64,000 bases of DNA from Arachidicoccus ginsenosidivorans (lineage in GTDB: Bacteria; Bacteroidota; Bacteroidia; Chitinophagales; Chitinophagaceae), in contig NZ_CP042434.1 in NCBI RefSeq assembly GCF_007971385.1, positions 1,054,001 through 1,118,000 on the forward strand, written 5' to 3'. Shown here in pieces: positions 28,332-37,602 of this stretch. Under the pieces are notes generated by a model that saw only the letters and a list, made by a program, of their open reading frames with translations, was not told the DNA's origin and made no database searches. Made by a program: the position numbers and the translations under genes. Numbering within the stretch: the stretch's first letter is position 1; each line of letters starts with the position of its first letter.

Positions 28332-29876
28332 ATGATTTATTCCATGGACATATATAGAAATTATCACCTTGGGCAGTGGCAAAAGACGGCTGCTCATTCA
28401 CTGGGCACGATCATCCGACTGCTTTTGCTACTGGTTGTAATTGCTTTTTGGGCAGGCTGTAAAACACCAGCCTCGGTTGAAAGCAGTATAACACAAAGGC
28501 CACAGGTGATACCAGCTCAGTATAAATCTGCATTAGCGGTTCAGATACATGGCTCAGCAATTGAACTCTCTGATAGTCTAAAAGGTTATGACAGCGCAAA
28601 TCTGGGAAGTACTACCTGGGACAGCTTTTTTCAGGATACTAGCCTAAAAACGCTGATTCGTCAGGGACTGCGTTATAACTATGACTTGCAAAGAGCCATT
28701 AATCGATTGGATATAGCAAGGGTTAATTTAAGGCAGGCGAAGCTACTACAGCTTCCTACACTCGGCATTTCAGCAGATGCCAATTCAACCCGTTTTTCTG
28801 ATAATGGACTGACCGGACAAAGTATGGCAGGAGCCGGCTCTGTACATCACTATCAGGATTATACCCTGCAAGGACAACTATCCTGGGAAGCGGATATTTG
28901 GGGTAAAATTAGAAACCAGCAAAAATATGCGCTGCAGGACTACCTTAGAACCGCTGAGGCGGCTAAAGCTGTCCGCACTAGGCTGATCGCTGAAATTGCC
29001 ACCGGTTATTACAACCTGCTCATCCTGGAAAAGCAATACCAGGTTGCCACTTCCAGTCTTATACTGGCCGACAGCACCCTGGAGCTTACCCGGCTACTTA
29101 AAACAGCGGGCAAGACCAACCAGCTCTCCGTGCAGCAAACAGCGGCGCAACGCGAAACAGTAGCGCTTTTACTACCAGATCTGGAAGACCAGATCTCGGC
29201 TCAGCAAAATGCGCTACTGGCCTTAACGGGGCAAATGCCCGGCACCATCGGCGATCACGGTGCACTGGATCAGGTAGCCTTACCCAGTGAAATCAGAACC
29301 GGCGCTCCGGCGGATCTGTTAAATAACCGGCCTGACGTCAGAAGTGCAGAAACGGCCCTTAAAATGGCTATCAGTAAAATTGGCGTAGCAAAGGCTAGTC
29401 TTTATCCTACGCTCAGGATCACCGCAGCGGGCGGTGTAGAATCCTTAAAGGCCAGCAACTGGTTTAACCTGCCGGCTTCTTTATTTGGGATGGTTGCCGG
29501 AAGTGTATTACAACCGGTATTCCAACAAGGAGCCTTAAGAAGGGATTATAAAGTGGCGGAGCTGGAAAAAGTGGACGCTGTACTGGCCTTCAGAACTTCT
29601 GTATTAAATGCTGTAGGTGAAGTAAGCGATGCGTTGACACATTACCAGAAATTAAATATTCAGGCGGTAATGGCCAGCCGTCAGGTAGACACGTTACAAC
29701 AAGGTGCTGAGAACGCTTCCTTGTTGTATAAAAGCGGCCTGGCCAATTATCTGGAGGTCATCAGTGCTCAAAACAATGCCTTACAGGCGCAGCTCAACCT
29801 GGCTTCTATTCATGGCCGGGAGTTGATTGCTGCAGTAGATATTTATAGAAGTCTGGGAGGTGGTAGAGGACAGTAA
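28332..29876 (+). CDS. Outer membrane efflux factor, NodT/OprM lipoprotein family
   Basis: 514 aa channel-forming lipoprotein. The signal peptide ends in a lipobox (IAFWAGCKTP). The protein shows the typical OprM-like opening (W..FF.D..L..LI..GL..NYDLQ) and the two coiled-coil repeats, including NNRPDVRSAE and VLQPVFQQGALRRDY. TSVLNAVGEVSDAL and YKSGLANYLEVISAQN are also typical. It completes the TetR-controlled tripartite pump. A 14-bp perfect terminator-like hairpin lies 12 bp after its stop. The ATG at 28344 is an alternative start. Confidence 0.94.
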   Translation: MIYSMDIYRNYHLGQWQKTAAHSLGTIIRLLLLLVVIAFWAGCKTPASVESSITQRPQVIPAQYKSALAVQIHGSAIELSDSLKGYDSANLGSTTWDSFFQDTSLKTLIRQGLRYNYDLQRAINRLDIARVNLRQAKLLQLPTLGISADANSTRFSDNGLTGQSMAGAGSVHHYQDYTLQGQLSWEADIWGKIRNQQKYALQDYLRTAEAAKAVRTRLIAEIATGYYNLLILEKQYQVATSSLILADSTLELTRLLKTAGKTNQLSVQQTAAQRETVALLLPDLEDQISAQQNALLALTGQMPGTIGDHGALDQVALPSEIRTGAPADLLNNRPDVRSAETALKMAISKIGVAKASLYPTLRITAAGGVESLKASNWFNLPASLFGMVAGSVLQPVFQQGALRRDYKVAELEKVDAVLAFRTSVLNAVGEVSDALTHYQKLNIQAVMASRQVDTLQQGAENASLLYKSGLANYLEVISAQNNALQAQLNLASIHGRELIAAVDIYRSLGGGRGQ

Positions 29877-29888
29877 TATGTTCTGTCA

Positions 29889-29918
29889 GCATAATTATAA
29901 TTACAATTATAATTATGC
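29889..29918 (+). terminator. Hairpin at the end of the RND operon
   Basis: Perfect 14-bp inverted repeat (arm GCATAATTATAATT) with a 2-nt loop, starting 12 bp after the outer membrane factor stop. AT-rich stem with a short T-rich tail. Confidence 0.65.
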
Positions 29919-30249
29919 TTCTATCATCCGGCTTTTAAAGCCAATACCGCCCATCGCGCACTTTTACCTCACTATTCAGGCCGTCTTTGATGCTGTGCTT
30001 TCCATATGCTAATGCATGGTTGGACTTAGTCGAACCTGGGATTAACAAAGGCGACAAAGGCTTAATTGGACATTATTAAAACGGTTTTTTTAGCATGGTT
30101 TAGTATATATAAAAAGGTGCCGCCAGGGCTGCAGAATAATGTTTATTGCAATGATTACAGCAAGCGGCACCTTTCCTTCTGAAGTGGGAGGTTTTCTCAA
30201 GGACTCCCCTCTTATTTTTTAAAATTTAAAACATTAAAAATTATTCGCA
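29919..30249. other. 331-bp spacer with a structured hairpin at 30113-30174
   Basis: Contains an 11-bp perfect outer stem (AAAGGTGCCGC / GCGGCACCTTT, 30113-30123 and 30164-30174). The 40-nt interior can pair further (GCTG/CAGC). The loop is longer than in an ordinary terminator. It sits 75 bp upstream of the old yellow enzyme gene and could be a leader structure or a terminator. No gene seen. Confidence 0.55.
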
Positions 30250-31317
30250 ATGGAAAAATTATTTACCCCATTTGATAAAAATGGGCTCAAACTCAAAAAT
30301 CATATTGTAATGGCGCCTATGACCCGCTCTCGAGCCTTGGACAATATCCCTAATCAGCTGATGGCTACTTATTACGGGCAGCGTTCAGAAGCCGGGCTTA
30401 TTATCACGGAGGCCACCGCCATTAACCCTGATGCGCTCGGCTATACCAGAATTCCGGGTATTTTTAACCAGCAACAGATTGCCGGCTGGAAATTATCAAC
30501 GGACGCCGTACATGCCAGTGGTTCAAAGATCTTTTTACAACTGGTGCATTCTGGTAGAATCGGCCATGTGGACAACCTACCGGTAGGTGCAAAACTGGTA
30601 GGCGTGTCTGATATCAGGGCCAGTGGACAGATTTATACGGATACCCGGCAAATGCAGGATTTTTCTCAGCCAAAGGCACTTTCCACTGCTGAAGTAGAAA
30701 CGGTCATTGAAGATTGTGTAACCGCTGCCCGTAATGCGATTCAGGCAGGTTTTGACGGGGTTGAACTCCATAGTGCCAATGGATATTTGATGGAGCAGTT
30801 CTTAAACCCGCATATCAACAACCGTACAGACCGCTTCGGTGGCAGTATAGAAAACAGGGCTCGTTTCTTACTAACGGTAGCGGCTAAAATTAGTGCAGCC
30901 ATTGGTAGAAGTAATGTGGGTGTACGTTTCTCCCCCTACTCTACCTTTAATGACCTGCCAGCCTATGAACCTCAGCAGGTACACGAAACCTATCAATATC
31001 TGGCAGACAAATTAAATGAGATTGGCATCTGTTATATTCATCTGGCCCTGAACCCAGATGCGGATAAAGCAACTTACGAAGCGGTCAGAGAAAAGTTTAC
31101 CGGTAATTTGCTTTATTGTAACGGGCTGGATATGCAAAGTGCAGAAAAAATTCTGGAGGGTGGCAGTGCGGATTTAGTCGGTTTTGGCAGACACTTTATC
31201 GCCAATCCGGATCTGGTCACCAGGTTACAGCAAAAGGCGGCATTACAGCAGCCGGATTTTACCACCTTTTATGCGGCTGGTGAACAAGGTTATATTGACT
31301 ATTCCTTTTTGAGCTAA
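30250..31317 (+). CDS. Alkene reductase, old yellow enzyme family
   Basis: 355 aa FMN-dependent NAD(P)H:flavin oxidoreductase, NemA/OYE-like. Motifs: N-terminal LFTPFDKNGLKLKNHIVMAPMTRSR (FMN phosphate and substrate strand), TEATAINPDALGYTRIPGI, QLVHSGRIGH, and GVELHSANGYLMEQFLNP with the His-x2-Asn pair that binds substrate. NNRTDRFGGSIENRARF is the family signature and VGFGRHFIANPDL binds the FMN phosphate. Members reduce alpha,beta-unsaturated carbonyls and nitro compounds. It appears monocistronic. Confidence 0.95.
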   Translation: MEKLFTPFDKNGLKLKNHIVMAPMTRSRALDNIPNQLMATYYGQRSEAGLIITEATAINPDALGYTRIPGIFNQQQIAGWKLSTDAVHASGSKIFLQLVHSGRIGHVDNLPVGAKLVGVSDIRASGQIYTDTRQMQDFSQPKALSTAEVETVIEDCVTAARNAIQAGFDGVELHSANGYLMEQFLNPHINNRTDRFGGSIENRARFLLTVAAKISAAIGRSNVGVRFSPYSTFNDLPAYEPQQVHETYQYLADKLNEIGICYIHLALNPDADKATYEAVREKFTGNLLYCNGLDMQSAEKILEGGSADLVGFGRHFIANPDLVTRLQQKAALQQPDFTTFYAAGEQGYIDYSFLS

Positions 31318-31530
31318 GTATTAATGATATGGCCCGGGCGTGCGTCTAAGTTACCGGGATTTACTTTTGTCTTGGTTTTTATTTTCGCTTTTATTTTTTG
31401 CTTTTGTTTTTTGTTTTGTTTTTAAAAGGAAAGTAATCCCGGATAGACCAATAAGAGTGCTTCGGGTTATAAATACAGCTTAGAAAGTTTATACATATAT
31501 CGGGATTTTATATGCAATCCCTAATAATTG

Positions 31531-31572
31531 GCGCCCAATCAAATGCTACTATGCAGCGATTTGATTGGGCGC
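31531..31572 (+). terminator. 14-bp perfect hairpin downstream of the old yellow enzyme gene
   Basis: Arms GCGCCCAATCAAAT (31531-31544) and its exact complement (31559-31572) with a 14-nt loop, followed by TTTCGCTTTG. Probable terminator of the plus-strand gene. Confidence 0.65.
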
Positions 31573-31615
31573 TTTCGCTTTGCTTATTTTTTAAACAAGG
31601 CTTAAGGGTAATAAG

Positions 31616-31662
31616 AAAGGTGTACTGGAAAAATAAAAGATTTATTTTTCCAGTACACCTTT
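31616..31662. terminator. Bidirectional terminator, 22-bp perfect stem and 3-nt loop
   Basis: Perfect inverted repeat 31616-31637 against 31641-31662 with loop AGA. It lies between the plus-strand old yellow enzyme gene and the minus-strand lipoprotein gene ending at 31718. Confidence 0.88.
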
Positions 31663-31717
31663 AAACACCTCTGCGTTAGCAATGCCTTAGCTTATATCAC
31701 CCCGAAGGGGATTTAGT

Positions 31718-32263
31718 TTAGTTGCGGGAAAACTCGTAATACACATATGCCGTTTGCCCGTCTACTTCAACGGGTGACACCAGGGTAAAGCCTTGCTGAG
31801 ATACATCTGTAATATCCAACAAATAGCCTTGTGTTACTTTTTTTGCTTTCTGACCGTCGATGATCTTTAACTGAAACTTCTTCTGTCCACTCTGGTCAGT
31901 TCTGACGGACCAAACAATATTACGTTTACCTGCATAACAATCACCATTGTCCTGAATGGTGTAGGTACCATAACCGTTATGTGGCAAAACCCATTGGCTG
32001 CCTGTAAAGCAATTGGGGGTTACATCATCAAAAACAGTCGTTTCCAGTTTGACTTTAGTGAGTATAGTAGCGGAGGTATTGCCGGCGTCATTAAATGTTT
32101 CTTTATGCGTTGATGAGGCTGTATTCACCCCTTCCACGCGCACATCTGTAACGGTATAACTTCCGTTCAGGTTTACTTTATCGATTGTATGAGAGGTGGT
32201 TGAACAAGAAACAAAAAACAGTACGGCAAAGGACATTAGTAAGATTCCAAAATGTTTTTTCAT
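31718..32263 (-). CDS. Small secreted lipoprotein, unknown function
   Basis: 181 aa from the ATG at 32263 (MKKHFGILLMSFAVLFFVSC). This gives a classic lipoprotein signal with the lipobox FVSC-S, so I prefer it to longer upstream starts. The mature part is rich in Thr, Val and Gly with alternating beta-strand pattern (LNGSYTVTDVRVEGV, GYGTYTIQDNGDCYAG). It has an overall lipocalin-like look found in several Bacteroidota lipoproteins. I cannot name the function. It is downstream of tsaD on the same strand with about 146 bp between. Confidence 0.7.
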   Translation of the reverse strand: MKKHFGILLMSFAVLFFVSCSTTSHTIDKVNLNGSYTVTDVRVEGVNTASSTHKETFNDAGNTSATILTKVKLETTVFDDVTPNCFTGSQWVLPHNGYGTYTIQDNGDCYAGKRNIVWSVRTDQSGQKKFQLKIIDGQKAKKVTQGYLLDITDVSQQGFTLVSPVEVDGQTAYVYYEFSRN

Positions 32264-32409
32264 GCTTTTAGTTTTAATATGTAATTTATTAATAAAGGTT
32301 TTATAATCAATAGATTGTTTAAAGCCGCCGGCGTTTAATCCATGAGATAAACATTTTTTATAATGCAATTGAAGTGCCAAAATCAATTGCTGACAGCTAT
32401 GGATGGTGC

Positions 32410-33419
32410 CTACCAACTGGCCCTGGCCGATGGGCTTATGGACATGTCTGCAAATTCTCCTGCCAGATACTTATAATAACCGGTCATGGCGATCATGCCT
32501 GCATTATCTACACAATACTGAAAATCAGGACGGTAAGTCGAAATATTTAATTGTTCTCCTAACTGATCCAGCGCTGCCCTAAGGCCTTTATTGGCACTGA
32601 CTCCGCCTGCAATACAAACATGCTTAATGCCGGTTTGCTGGATGGCTTTTTTTAATTTTTTTATTAATACCTCAATAATAGTGTGCTGAATGGAGGCTGC
32701 CAGGTCCTGGAGGTTCTTTTGTACAAAATCAGGATCTTGCTGAATTTGTTTTTGCAGAAAATAAAGCACCGAGGTCTTTACGCCGCTAAAACTAAAATTA
32801 AGATCCGGCACTTGCGGTTTAGCAAAAGTAAAAGCCAGTGGATTACCCTGGGCGGCATATTTATCTATAAGAGGCCCTCCGGGATATGGCAGTCCCAGGA
32901 TCTTGGCTGTTTTATCAAAGGCTTCTCCAGCAGCATCATCGATGGTCTCCCCTAAAACTTCCATCTGCAATGGACTAGTGGCTTTGACAATCTGGGTATG
33001 CCCCCACTTACTGTCAGGCACAAAAAAGGAAAATCCGGTCTTGGGTCACCTATGAGATTTGCCAGTACATGCGCCTGCATATGATGCACACTGATGAGCG
33101 GCTTGTTTAGGGCAAGCGCTGTTGACTTGGCAAACTGGGTTCCCACTAAAAGGCTGCCAATTAATCCAGGTGCCTGGGTAAAGGCAACGGCGTCAACCTG
33201 CTCCAAAGCAATACCTGATTCCTTGATGGCAGTATCAACGACCGGAACAATATTTTGTATATGAGCCCTGCTGGCCAGTTCAGGCACAACACCACCGTAT
33301 TTTTCATGCACTTTCTGTGTGGCGATAATATTGGACAGAATCTGCCCATCCCGGCAGATGGAAGCACTGGTTTCATCGCAGGAACTTTCAATTCCAAGTA
33401 TGGTTATGGACGTAGACAT
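32410..33419 (-). CDS. tsaD: tRNA N6-adenosine threonylcarbamoyltransferase (frameshifted)
   Basis: Transfers threonylcarbamoyl to A37 of ANN-reading tRNAs, with TsaB and TsaE. ASKHA fold, about 336 aa. Motifs: ITILGIESSCDETSAS, VHEKYGGVVPELASRAH, HHMQAH with the metal-binding His residues, CLTVSGGHTQIV after correction, and GGVSANKGLR in the second half. The two halves overlap out of frame at 32952-33021. Adding one base to the C5 run at 33001-33005 (G6 on the coding strand) gives the canonical SGGHTQ. The gene is essentially universal, so the shift is almost certainly an error in the sequence. Confidence 0.95.
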
Positions 33420-33511
33420 ATGATTAATAAACTCCTTAGAAGAGCAAAATTAGCTCAAAGAAGCTCCATTTACCAAAATAATTACAACTGTCTATAGAAT
33501 TTGCGGAGGAT

Positions 33512-34762
33512 TTAATTGCTCCGGATGGCGACTACCGGATTTAACCGGGCAGCAATGGTGGCCGGAATAATCCCGGACAGCACACCTAAAATAATACAAA
33601 TGGAAAAGGCCAACACGATAATGCTTCCCGCTATCACAATCGGGAACGGCAAAATCGCACTTAAGGCCAGGGATAATAACCAGACCATAAACAGCCCTAA
33701 AAGCCCCCCGATAATGCACAAAAAGGCACTTTCAATGAGAAACTCCGTTAGTATTGTCCGGCTTTTGGCACCGATGGCCTTTTTAAGGCCAATCTGGGAA
33801 CGTCTTTCCCTGACGGTTACAAACATAATATTGGCAATACCGAATCCACCGACTAAGAGGGAAAGACCGGCAATGACCCAACCCCCAATATTAAGAGAGG
33901 CGAATACTTTATCAATTTGTTCTCTAAATAGGTTGATGTCATTTAGGGCAAAATTATCTTCCTGTTTTGGGCTGAGTCTTCTGACCTGGCGCATAAGTCC
34001 TCTGAGTTCATCAATCAGCGCTGAATTTGGTACCCCTTCCTTGCCTTTTACAAAAATCTGGGGACTGAGATTTTCCGCATTATAGATGCTGGCAAAATAA
34101 TTATAAGGCACCAGAATGCTTTCATCAAACTGAAAGATATTAATCATCTGGCCTTGTTTTTTAATCACCCCGATCACATTGACCTTTTTGCCATCTACAC
34201 TAATCTTTTTACCAATTGCTAAATCAGGGCGTTTAAATAACTGGGTGGCCACTTCCTGTCCGATGACAGCCACAGCAACCCCTCTTTTAAATTCACTGGG
34301 GTTTATGTAACGGCCATATTCAATTTCTACGGTCTGTACTAAATTAAATTCTTCAGAGGTACCATAGACGTTCCCGCTATAAGTATTGTCTTTATAGGTG
34401 AGGTTGCTGCTTGTATTATTCAGATAATACATATGTTCAGCATAGCCTGTGTTCTTTTTAAGGAATTCAAACTCACTGTATTTGACTTCCGGTCGGTTGA
34501 TGAATTTCCACCAGGGGTAATCGCTGGTATTGAGAAATTCCCATTTGCCGACCTGAACAGTATTGGATCCAAGTTCATTCATATCCGACTGGACCTTCTG
34601 TTTAAGGCTATTAACTAATGCCAAAACGCCGATTATGCAAAATATACCAATGGTGATCCCAAACAGAGATAGAAAGGTTCTCAGCTTGTTCACTTTTAGC
34701 TCCTGAAGGGCCATCAGAAAGCTATTCCATAAGATTCTTAATAATTTTCGCATAATTTTCAC
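33512..34762 (-). CDS. MacB-like ABC transporter permease (FtsX family)
   Basis: 416 aa inner-membrane permease. An N-terminal helix follows ELKVNKLRTFLSLFGITIGIFCIIG, the hallmark of MacB_PCD proteins. A large periplasmic domain spans residues about 50-280. Three C-terminal helices belong to the FtsX domain (ANIMFVTVRERRSQIGLKKAIGAKSRTIL then hydrophobic segments). The ending ARLNPVVAIR is typical. MacB-type systems use mechanotransmission rather than classical transport. No ATPase or adaptor gene is next to it, so its partner is outside this locus. Confidence 0.92.
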   Translation of the reverse strand: MKIMRKLLRILWNSFLMALQELKVNKLRTFLSLFGITIGIFCIIGVLALVNSLKQKVQSDMNELGSNTVQVGKWEFLNTSDYPWWKFINRPEVKYSEFEFLKKNTGYAEHMYYLNNTSSNLTYKDNTYSGNVYGTSEEFNLVQTVEIEYGRYINPSEFKRGVAVAVIGQEVATQLFKRPDLAIGKKISVDGKKVNVIGVIKKQGQMINIFQFDESILVPYNYFASIYNAENLSPQIFVKGKEGVPNSALIDELRGLMRQVRRLSPKQEDNFALNDINLFREQIDKVFASLNIGGWVIAGLSLLVGGFGIANIMFVTVRERRSQIGLKKAIGAKSRTILTEFLIESAFLCIIGGLLGLFMVWLLSLALSAILPFPIVIAGSIIVLAFSICIILGVLSGIIPATIAARLNPVVAIRSN

Positions 34763-34871
34763 CCCAAACCTACAGCAAAAATGCCTGTTCTGTTTAAAAT
34801 CTGGATTTTTTTGGATGGATGGAGCATAAACAGGTTATTTGGTTTGCTACCAATTTTTTTTCTGATATTTT

Positions 34872-34902
34872 TTTGGATATAAAAATTATTAGTTTACTTT
34901 TG
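34872..34902 (+). promoter_or_regulatory. Bacteroidota-type promoter of tRNA-Pro
   Basis: TTTG at 34872-34875 followed after exactly 19 nt by TACTTTTG at 34895-34902. This is the Bacteroidota sigma-factor consensus TTTG-N19-TAnnTTTG. It lies 28 bp before the tRNA gene. Confidence 0.75.
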
Positions 34903-34930
34903 CATCCCGCTGACAAAGTAAAGCAGCAAT

Positions 34931-35005
34931 CGGGGCGTAGCGTAGCCCGGTCATCGCGCCTGGTTTGGGACCAGGAGGTCGCAAGTTCGAATCTTGCCGC
35001 CCCGA
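34931..35005 (+). tRNA. tRNA-Pro (anticodon TGG)
   Basis: 75-nt cloverleaf. Acceptor CGGGGCG/CGCCCCG, D-arm GCGTAGCCCGGTCATCGC, anticodon stem CCTGG/CCAGG with loop TTTGGGA (anticodon TGG), T-arm GCAAGTTCGAATCTTGC, and discriminator A. CCA is not encoded. A mobile-element integrase remnant begins about 280 bp downstream, so the tRNA 3' end is a probable integration site. Confidence 0.96.
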
Positions 35006-35027
35006 CTAAATGAGAAATCAAAATGGC

Positions 35028-35065
35028 TTAAAAGCCCGTAAACACTCGGTTTTACGGGCTTTTAA
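35028..35065 (+). terminator. Terminator after tRNA-Pro
   Basis: Perfect 15-bp stem (arm TTAAAAGCCCGTAAA, 35028-35042, against 35051-35065) with an 8-nt loop and a following T-run. Confidence 0.85.
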
Positions 35066-35288
35066 ATTTTAAGAAGTCAATAAAACCCAAATAAAATCAA
35101 TCAATTCGTCCCCTATTCGGTTCCCTGCCCTTGCCCCCTATTTTTGCTTATAATAATTTGAATATCAGAAGATTATTAAATCACATTTCAAATCATTCTG
35201 TGTGATTTTGAACTATTCGGGTGACCTTTTAAGATGGGAACCGAATTTAGGAATTTATGCTATTTATTTTAAATTAAAATCAATTATC

Positions 35289-35925
35289 ATGAGCAACGAA
35301 AACAAAACATTCAGCGTCATCTTCATTACAAAAAATGACAAAGAAAAAAACAACCTTCTTTCCGTGTATATGAGGATCACAGTGGATGGCAGCCGAAAGG
35401 AAATTTCCATGAAGCAATGGGGCACCAAGGACCAATGGAACTTCCAAAAGGGATTGGCAAAAGGAAACAGTAAGACTGCTAATGACTTAAACCTTTTTTT
35501 GGAACGGGCCAGGGGAAAAGTATTGAATGATTCAAAGGAACTTCTTCTAAATAACCACAGAATCACTTCAGAAGTCCTGAAACGGAAATTTTTAGGTCTT
35601 GATGAGAACTCAAAGACGCTGCTTGAATTGATCGACTACCACAATGAAAATATGCAGCACACCCTAAGTAGGGGAACCTTAAAAAATTACAAATCAACCC
35701 GCCGGTATGTCGAAAAATTTATCAGGGAGCATAAAAGGTCTGCACCCGTCTATCTATCAGAATTAAATTACCAATTCGTAGTAGAATTTGAGAATTTCAT
35801 CCGATTACATCCACTTAAAGAAAGCGATCCGTTACATAACAACGGATTAATGAAACATATTGAACGACTAAAAAAAATAACCAGCCTAGTCTGAGGTGGA
35901 CCATTAAAAATGATATTGGGTGGTC
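35289..35925 (+). pseudogene. Tyrosine recombinase (integrase) N-terminal fragment
   Basis: From the ATG at 35289 (MSNENKTF) about 200 codons match the Bacteroidota site-specific integrase family. There is an arm-type N-domain (YMRITVDGSRKEISMKQWG, with repeated Lys/Asn) and the SAM-like core-binding domain (LKNYKSTRRYVEKFI, LNYQFVVEFENFI, NNGLMKHIERLKKI). After ITSLV the frame stops at 35892. One frame over it continues LRWTIKND to about 35925 before similarity ends. The catalytic domain (R...HxxR...Y) is missing here; a second fragment lies at 36480-36628. Directly downstream of tRNA-Pro in the same orientation, it is the remnant of an integrated element. Confidence 0.8.
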
Positions 35926-35954
35926 CGTACAGGCGTAGATTATCCACCAACCTT

Positions 35955-36317
35955 TTAAAGCAATGAATCATTAACCACCAAGCATTTTGGGACACAGCCT
36001 AAGACAATTGCATTTTTCCGAATAATCGTCAAAAAACGCTTAACGAAACCAGTCAATACACCTCGCCAGTCAATATCCTGGCGCTTACTAGTTCTATAAT
36101 AAACGTCTTTACCGCCATTTGCCATGATTTTACTGCCAGCCCGGAGAAAAGCATGCACAGTGGCATGGTTTAAGAATGGCAGAATTAAAAGTACTGCAAG
36201 GATTGAGCTAATGCTAGCCCCCTGTCGCTTAAGGTAGCCCAGCCCTTTATTTACACATTTTAGATCAAAGAACCTAAGACTATCAAGTAAGTAGTCGACT
36301 TTTTTTTGGAATTGCAA
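35955..36317 (-). pseudogene. IS4-type transposase, N-terminal fragment
   Basis: 121 codons resembling the first quarter of Bacteroidota IS4-type DDE transposases: LDSLRFFDLKCVNKG, a Ser-Ile-rich hydrophobic stretch SILAVLLILPF, GGKDVYYR, and GFVKRFL. The line ends at KCLVVNDS, where intact proteins have the first catalytic Asp (D-D-[ST]). The remaining two thirds of the gene are absent. It lies antisense between two pieces of the integrase, so it entered after the integrase and was later deleted. Confidence 0.65.
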
Positions 36318-36479
36318 AGAACTTTTTTAACTCTTGAATACTTTCTATACACTTTAGAGTGTAGCATGATTATTTTTTGTTTATCGACACTAAATTACTG
36401 ACATTCAGTTATTTAATCAACCAATCATGCTACTTTTATCGTACTATTATGATATTTTATTTTCCACCTTTTTAGGTGC
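36318..36479. mobile_element. Leftover IS end next to the transposase fragment
   Basis: AT-rich 160 bp upstream of the transposase fragment. Contains an 11-bp inverted repeat GTAGCATGATT (36361-36371) and AATCATGCTAC (36423-36433). No terminal inverted repeat shared with the other side (about 35930) is obvious, because that end appears deleted. Confidence 0.4.
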
Positions 36480-36628
36480 GAAACTCAAGTTATATAAATT
36501 AAAGTTTGACAAATTGACCGTTCCTTTTTGACACAAAACGAACTCGATGAGCTCGAATCCCGAACATTCGATGATGAACACCTAAATATGGTCAAAGATC
36601 TTTTTATATTTAGTTGCTATACTGGACT
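36480..36628 (+). pseudogene. Tyrosine recombinase middle fragment
   Basis: After adding one T to the T5 run at 36525-36529 this reads KLYKLKFDKLTVPFLTQNE, LESRTFDDEHLNMVKD and LFIFSCYTGL. This is the linker and first catalytic-domain helix of Bacteroidota integrases, where SC[YF]TGL precedes the Ala/Tyr-Asp segment and the first catalytic Arg. Similarity stops at Leu-628. It is the continuation of the fragment at 35289-35925, interrupted by the IS remnant, and is joined to an antisense toxin tail. Confidence 0.7.
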
Positions 36629-37029
36629 TATTACACCTAGATGATATTTCCCCGTTTTATTGTATTTCTCTACCCTGCCGTGTTGATAATCCCATTCAAA
36701 AATTGATCCGTCTAGCATTCTCCACCGCTTTCTTCCACTTGGCTTGTAAAATCTCCCTTTACCAGCATCTGGGTAAGCTTTCAATGTTGACGGTGCAGGA
36801 TTATAATTCAAGATAAGGCTTCCTTTCCCTTCCTGTTTGACCATTGCTTTGGCCGAACTACATATAATCTTGTCGGATCAAGTTCAATTTCCTGTCTCGA
36901 ACTTTGGATGGCCAACATCCTTTTCCAAAACCGATAATTAGTAAATGTACAACGTAGCGTACTTATGGGATTTAACGTAACAGATCCATGCTTATATTTG
37001 CTAGTACCATCTGCAATTACGTCCTTCAC
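36617..37029 (-). pseudogene. Colicin E3-like rRNA endonuclease domain, truncated toxin tail
   Basis: Two overlapping frames join (RPKAMVKQEGKG) if one base is added to the T3 run at 36848-36850. The C-terminal part reads GKGRFYKPSGRKRWR, IFEWDYQHGRVEKYN, YHLG. This matches the colicin E3/cytotoxic nuclease family, where D510, H513 and E517 form the active site with spacing D-x2-H-x3-E. Here the same spacing is present in DYQHGRVE. The final residues (ISPV and stop) are encoded by antisense integrase DNA. The native C-terminal tail, with the residue equivalent to Arg545, is therefore lost. The upstream part has no recognisable translocation domain and begins after a stop. No colicin-type immunity gene is visible downstream. 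Confidence 0.65.
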
Positions 37030-37057
37030 ATCGCTTCAGGTAAGTATAGGAGCTGAA

Positions 37058-37596
37058 TTATTTTCGAGCATGCAACCTTGAGTCATTTGCATGAAACGTC
37101 CCAATTAGTTTCATCGAATCGTTTTGCACTAAAACTAATGATACCGTATCCATTACAACAAGGTTATCGTAGTCTTTTTTTGAAAGTTTGGAATCACTTT
37201 CAAAGCTAATACTATATTTGATACTATCTCCACCTTTTATGTAAAATTGATTTGGCAGCATTTGTAATCCACCATATTTATGTTTTAAAGTCAATAATGG
37301 ACGCAATTTATATATGATTTTTTTAGAAATAAGTTGAAATGATTCCCTATTAAAAGTATAGAATCATTTCCCTCATTTTTAATTGTACAAAAAAGACCTA
37401 TTATCGGGTTTTTCCTTCTACTTAAAATAGCTCCTAAATATCCATCTTTTACATATAAATGATCAGAATATTTAATTACTATTGGTTTTATAGGCTGCTG
37501 ATTATTTGAGCTAGAAGTTAATTGATATGGACGACTAGGATAATATAAACATGAACTTAATAAAACAATTATTGCGATCGTTAAATTCCATTTCAT
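37058..37596 (-). CDS. Small lipoprotein, candidate partner of the Rhs-type tip (frameshifted)
   Basis: About 179 aa once one base is added to the T7 run at 37318-37324 (joins NLFLKK to IIYKLRPLLTLKHK). The signal peptide has a lipobox (AIIVLLSSCLYYP). The mature part is beta-rich with FCTIKNEGNDSILLIGNHF and FYIKGGDSIKYSISFESDS. It begins 6 bp after the Rhs-type fragment on the same strand, the position usual for immunity proteins of polymorphic toxins. That function is an inference; the protein family is not recognised. Confidence 0.5.
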
Positions 37597-37602
37597 ATAC
37601 TA

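Larger units (their letters stand above)
31318..31717. other. 400-bp convergent spacer with two hairpins and a T-rich tract
   Basis: Holds a low-complexity T/G/C tract (about 31363-31430, repeated TTTTGTTTT-like units), a 14-bp perfect inverted repeat at 31531-31572 and the strong terminator at 31616-31662. No gene is visible. Confidence 0.7.

Noticed and set aside
31363..31430. Functional T/G-rich repeat
   Set aside because: Low-complexity tract without regular unit or pairing; probably slippage-derived.
33001..33005. Programmed frameshift in tsaD
   Set aside because: tsaD is not known to use frameshifting, and the same kind of one-base loss recurs in many unrelated genes.
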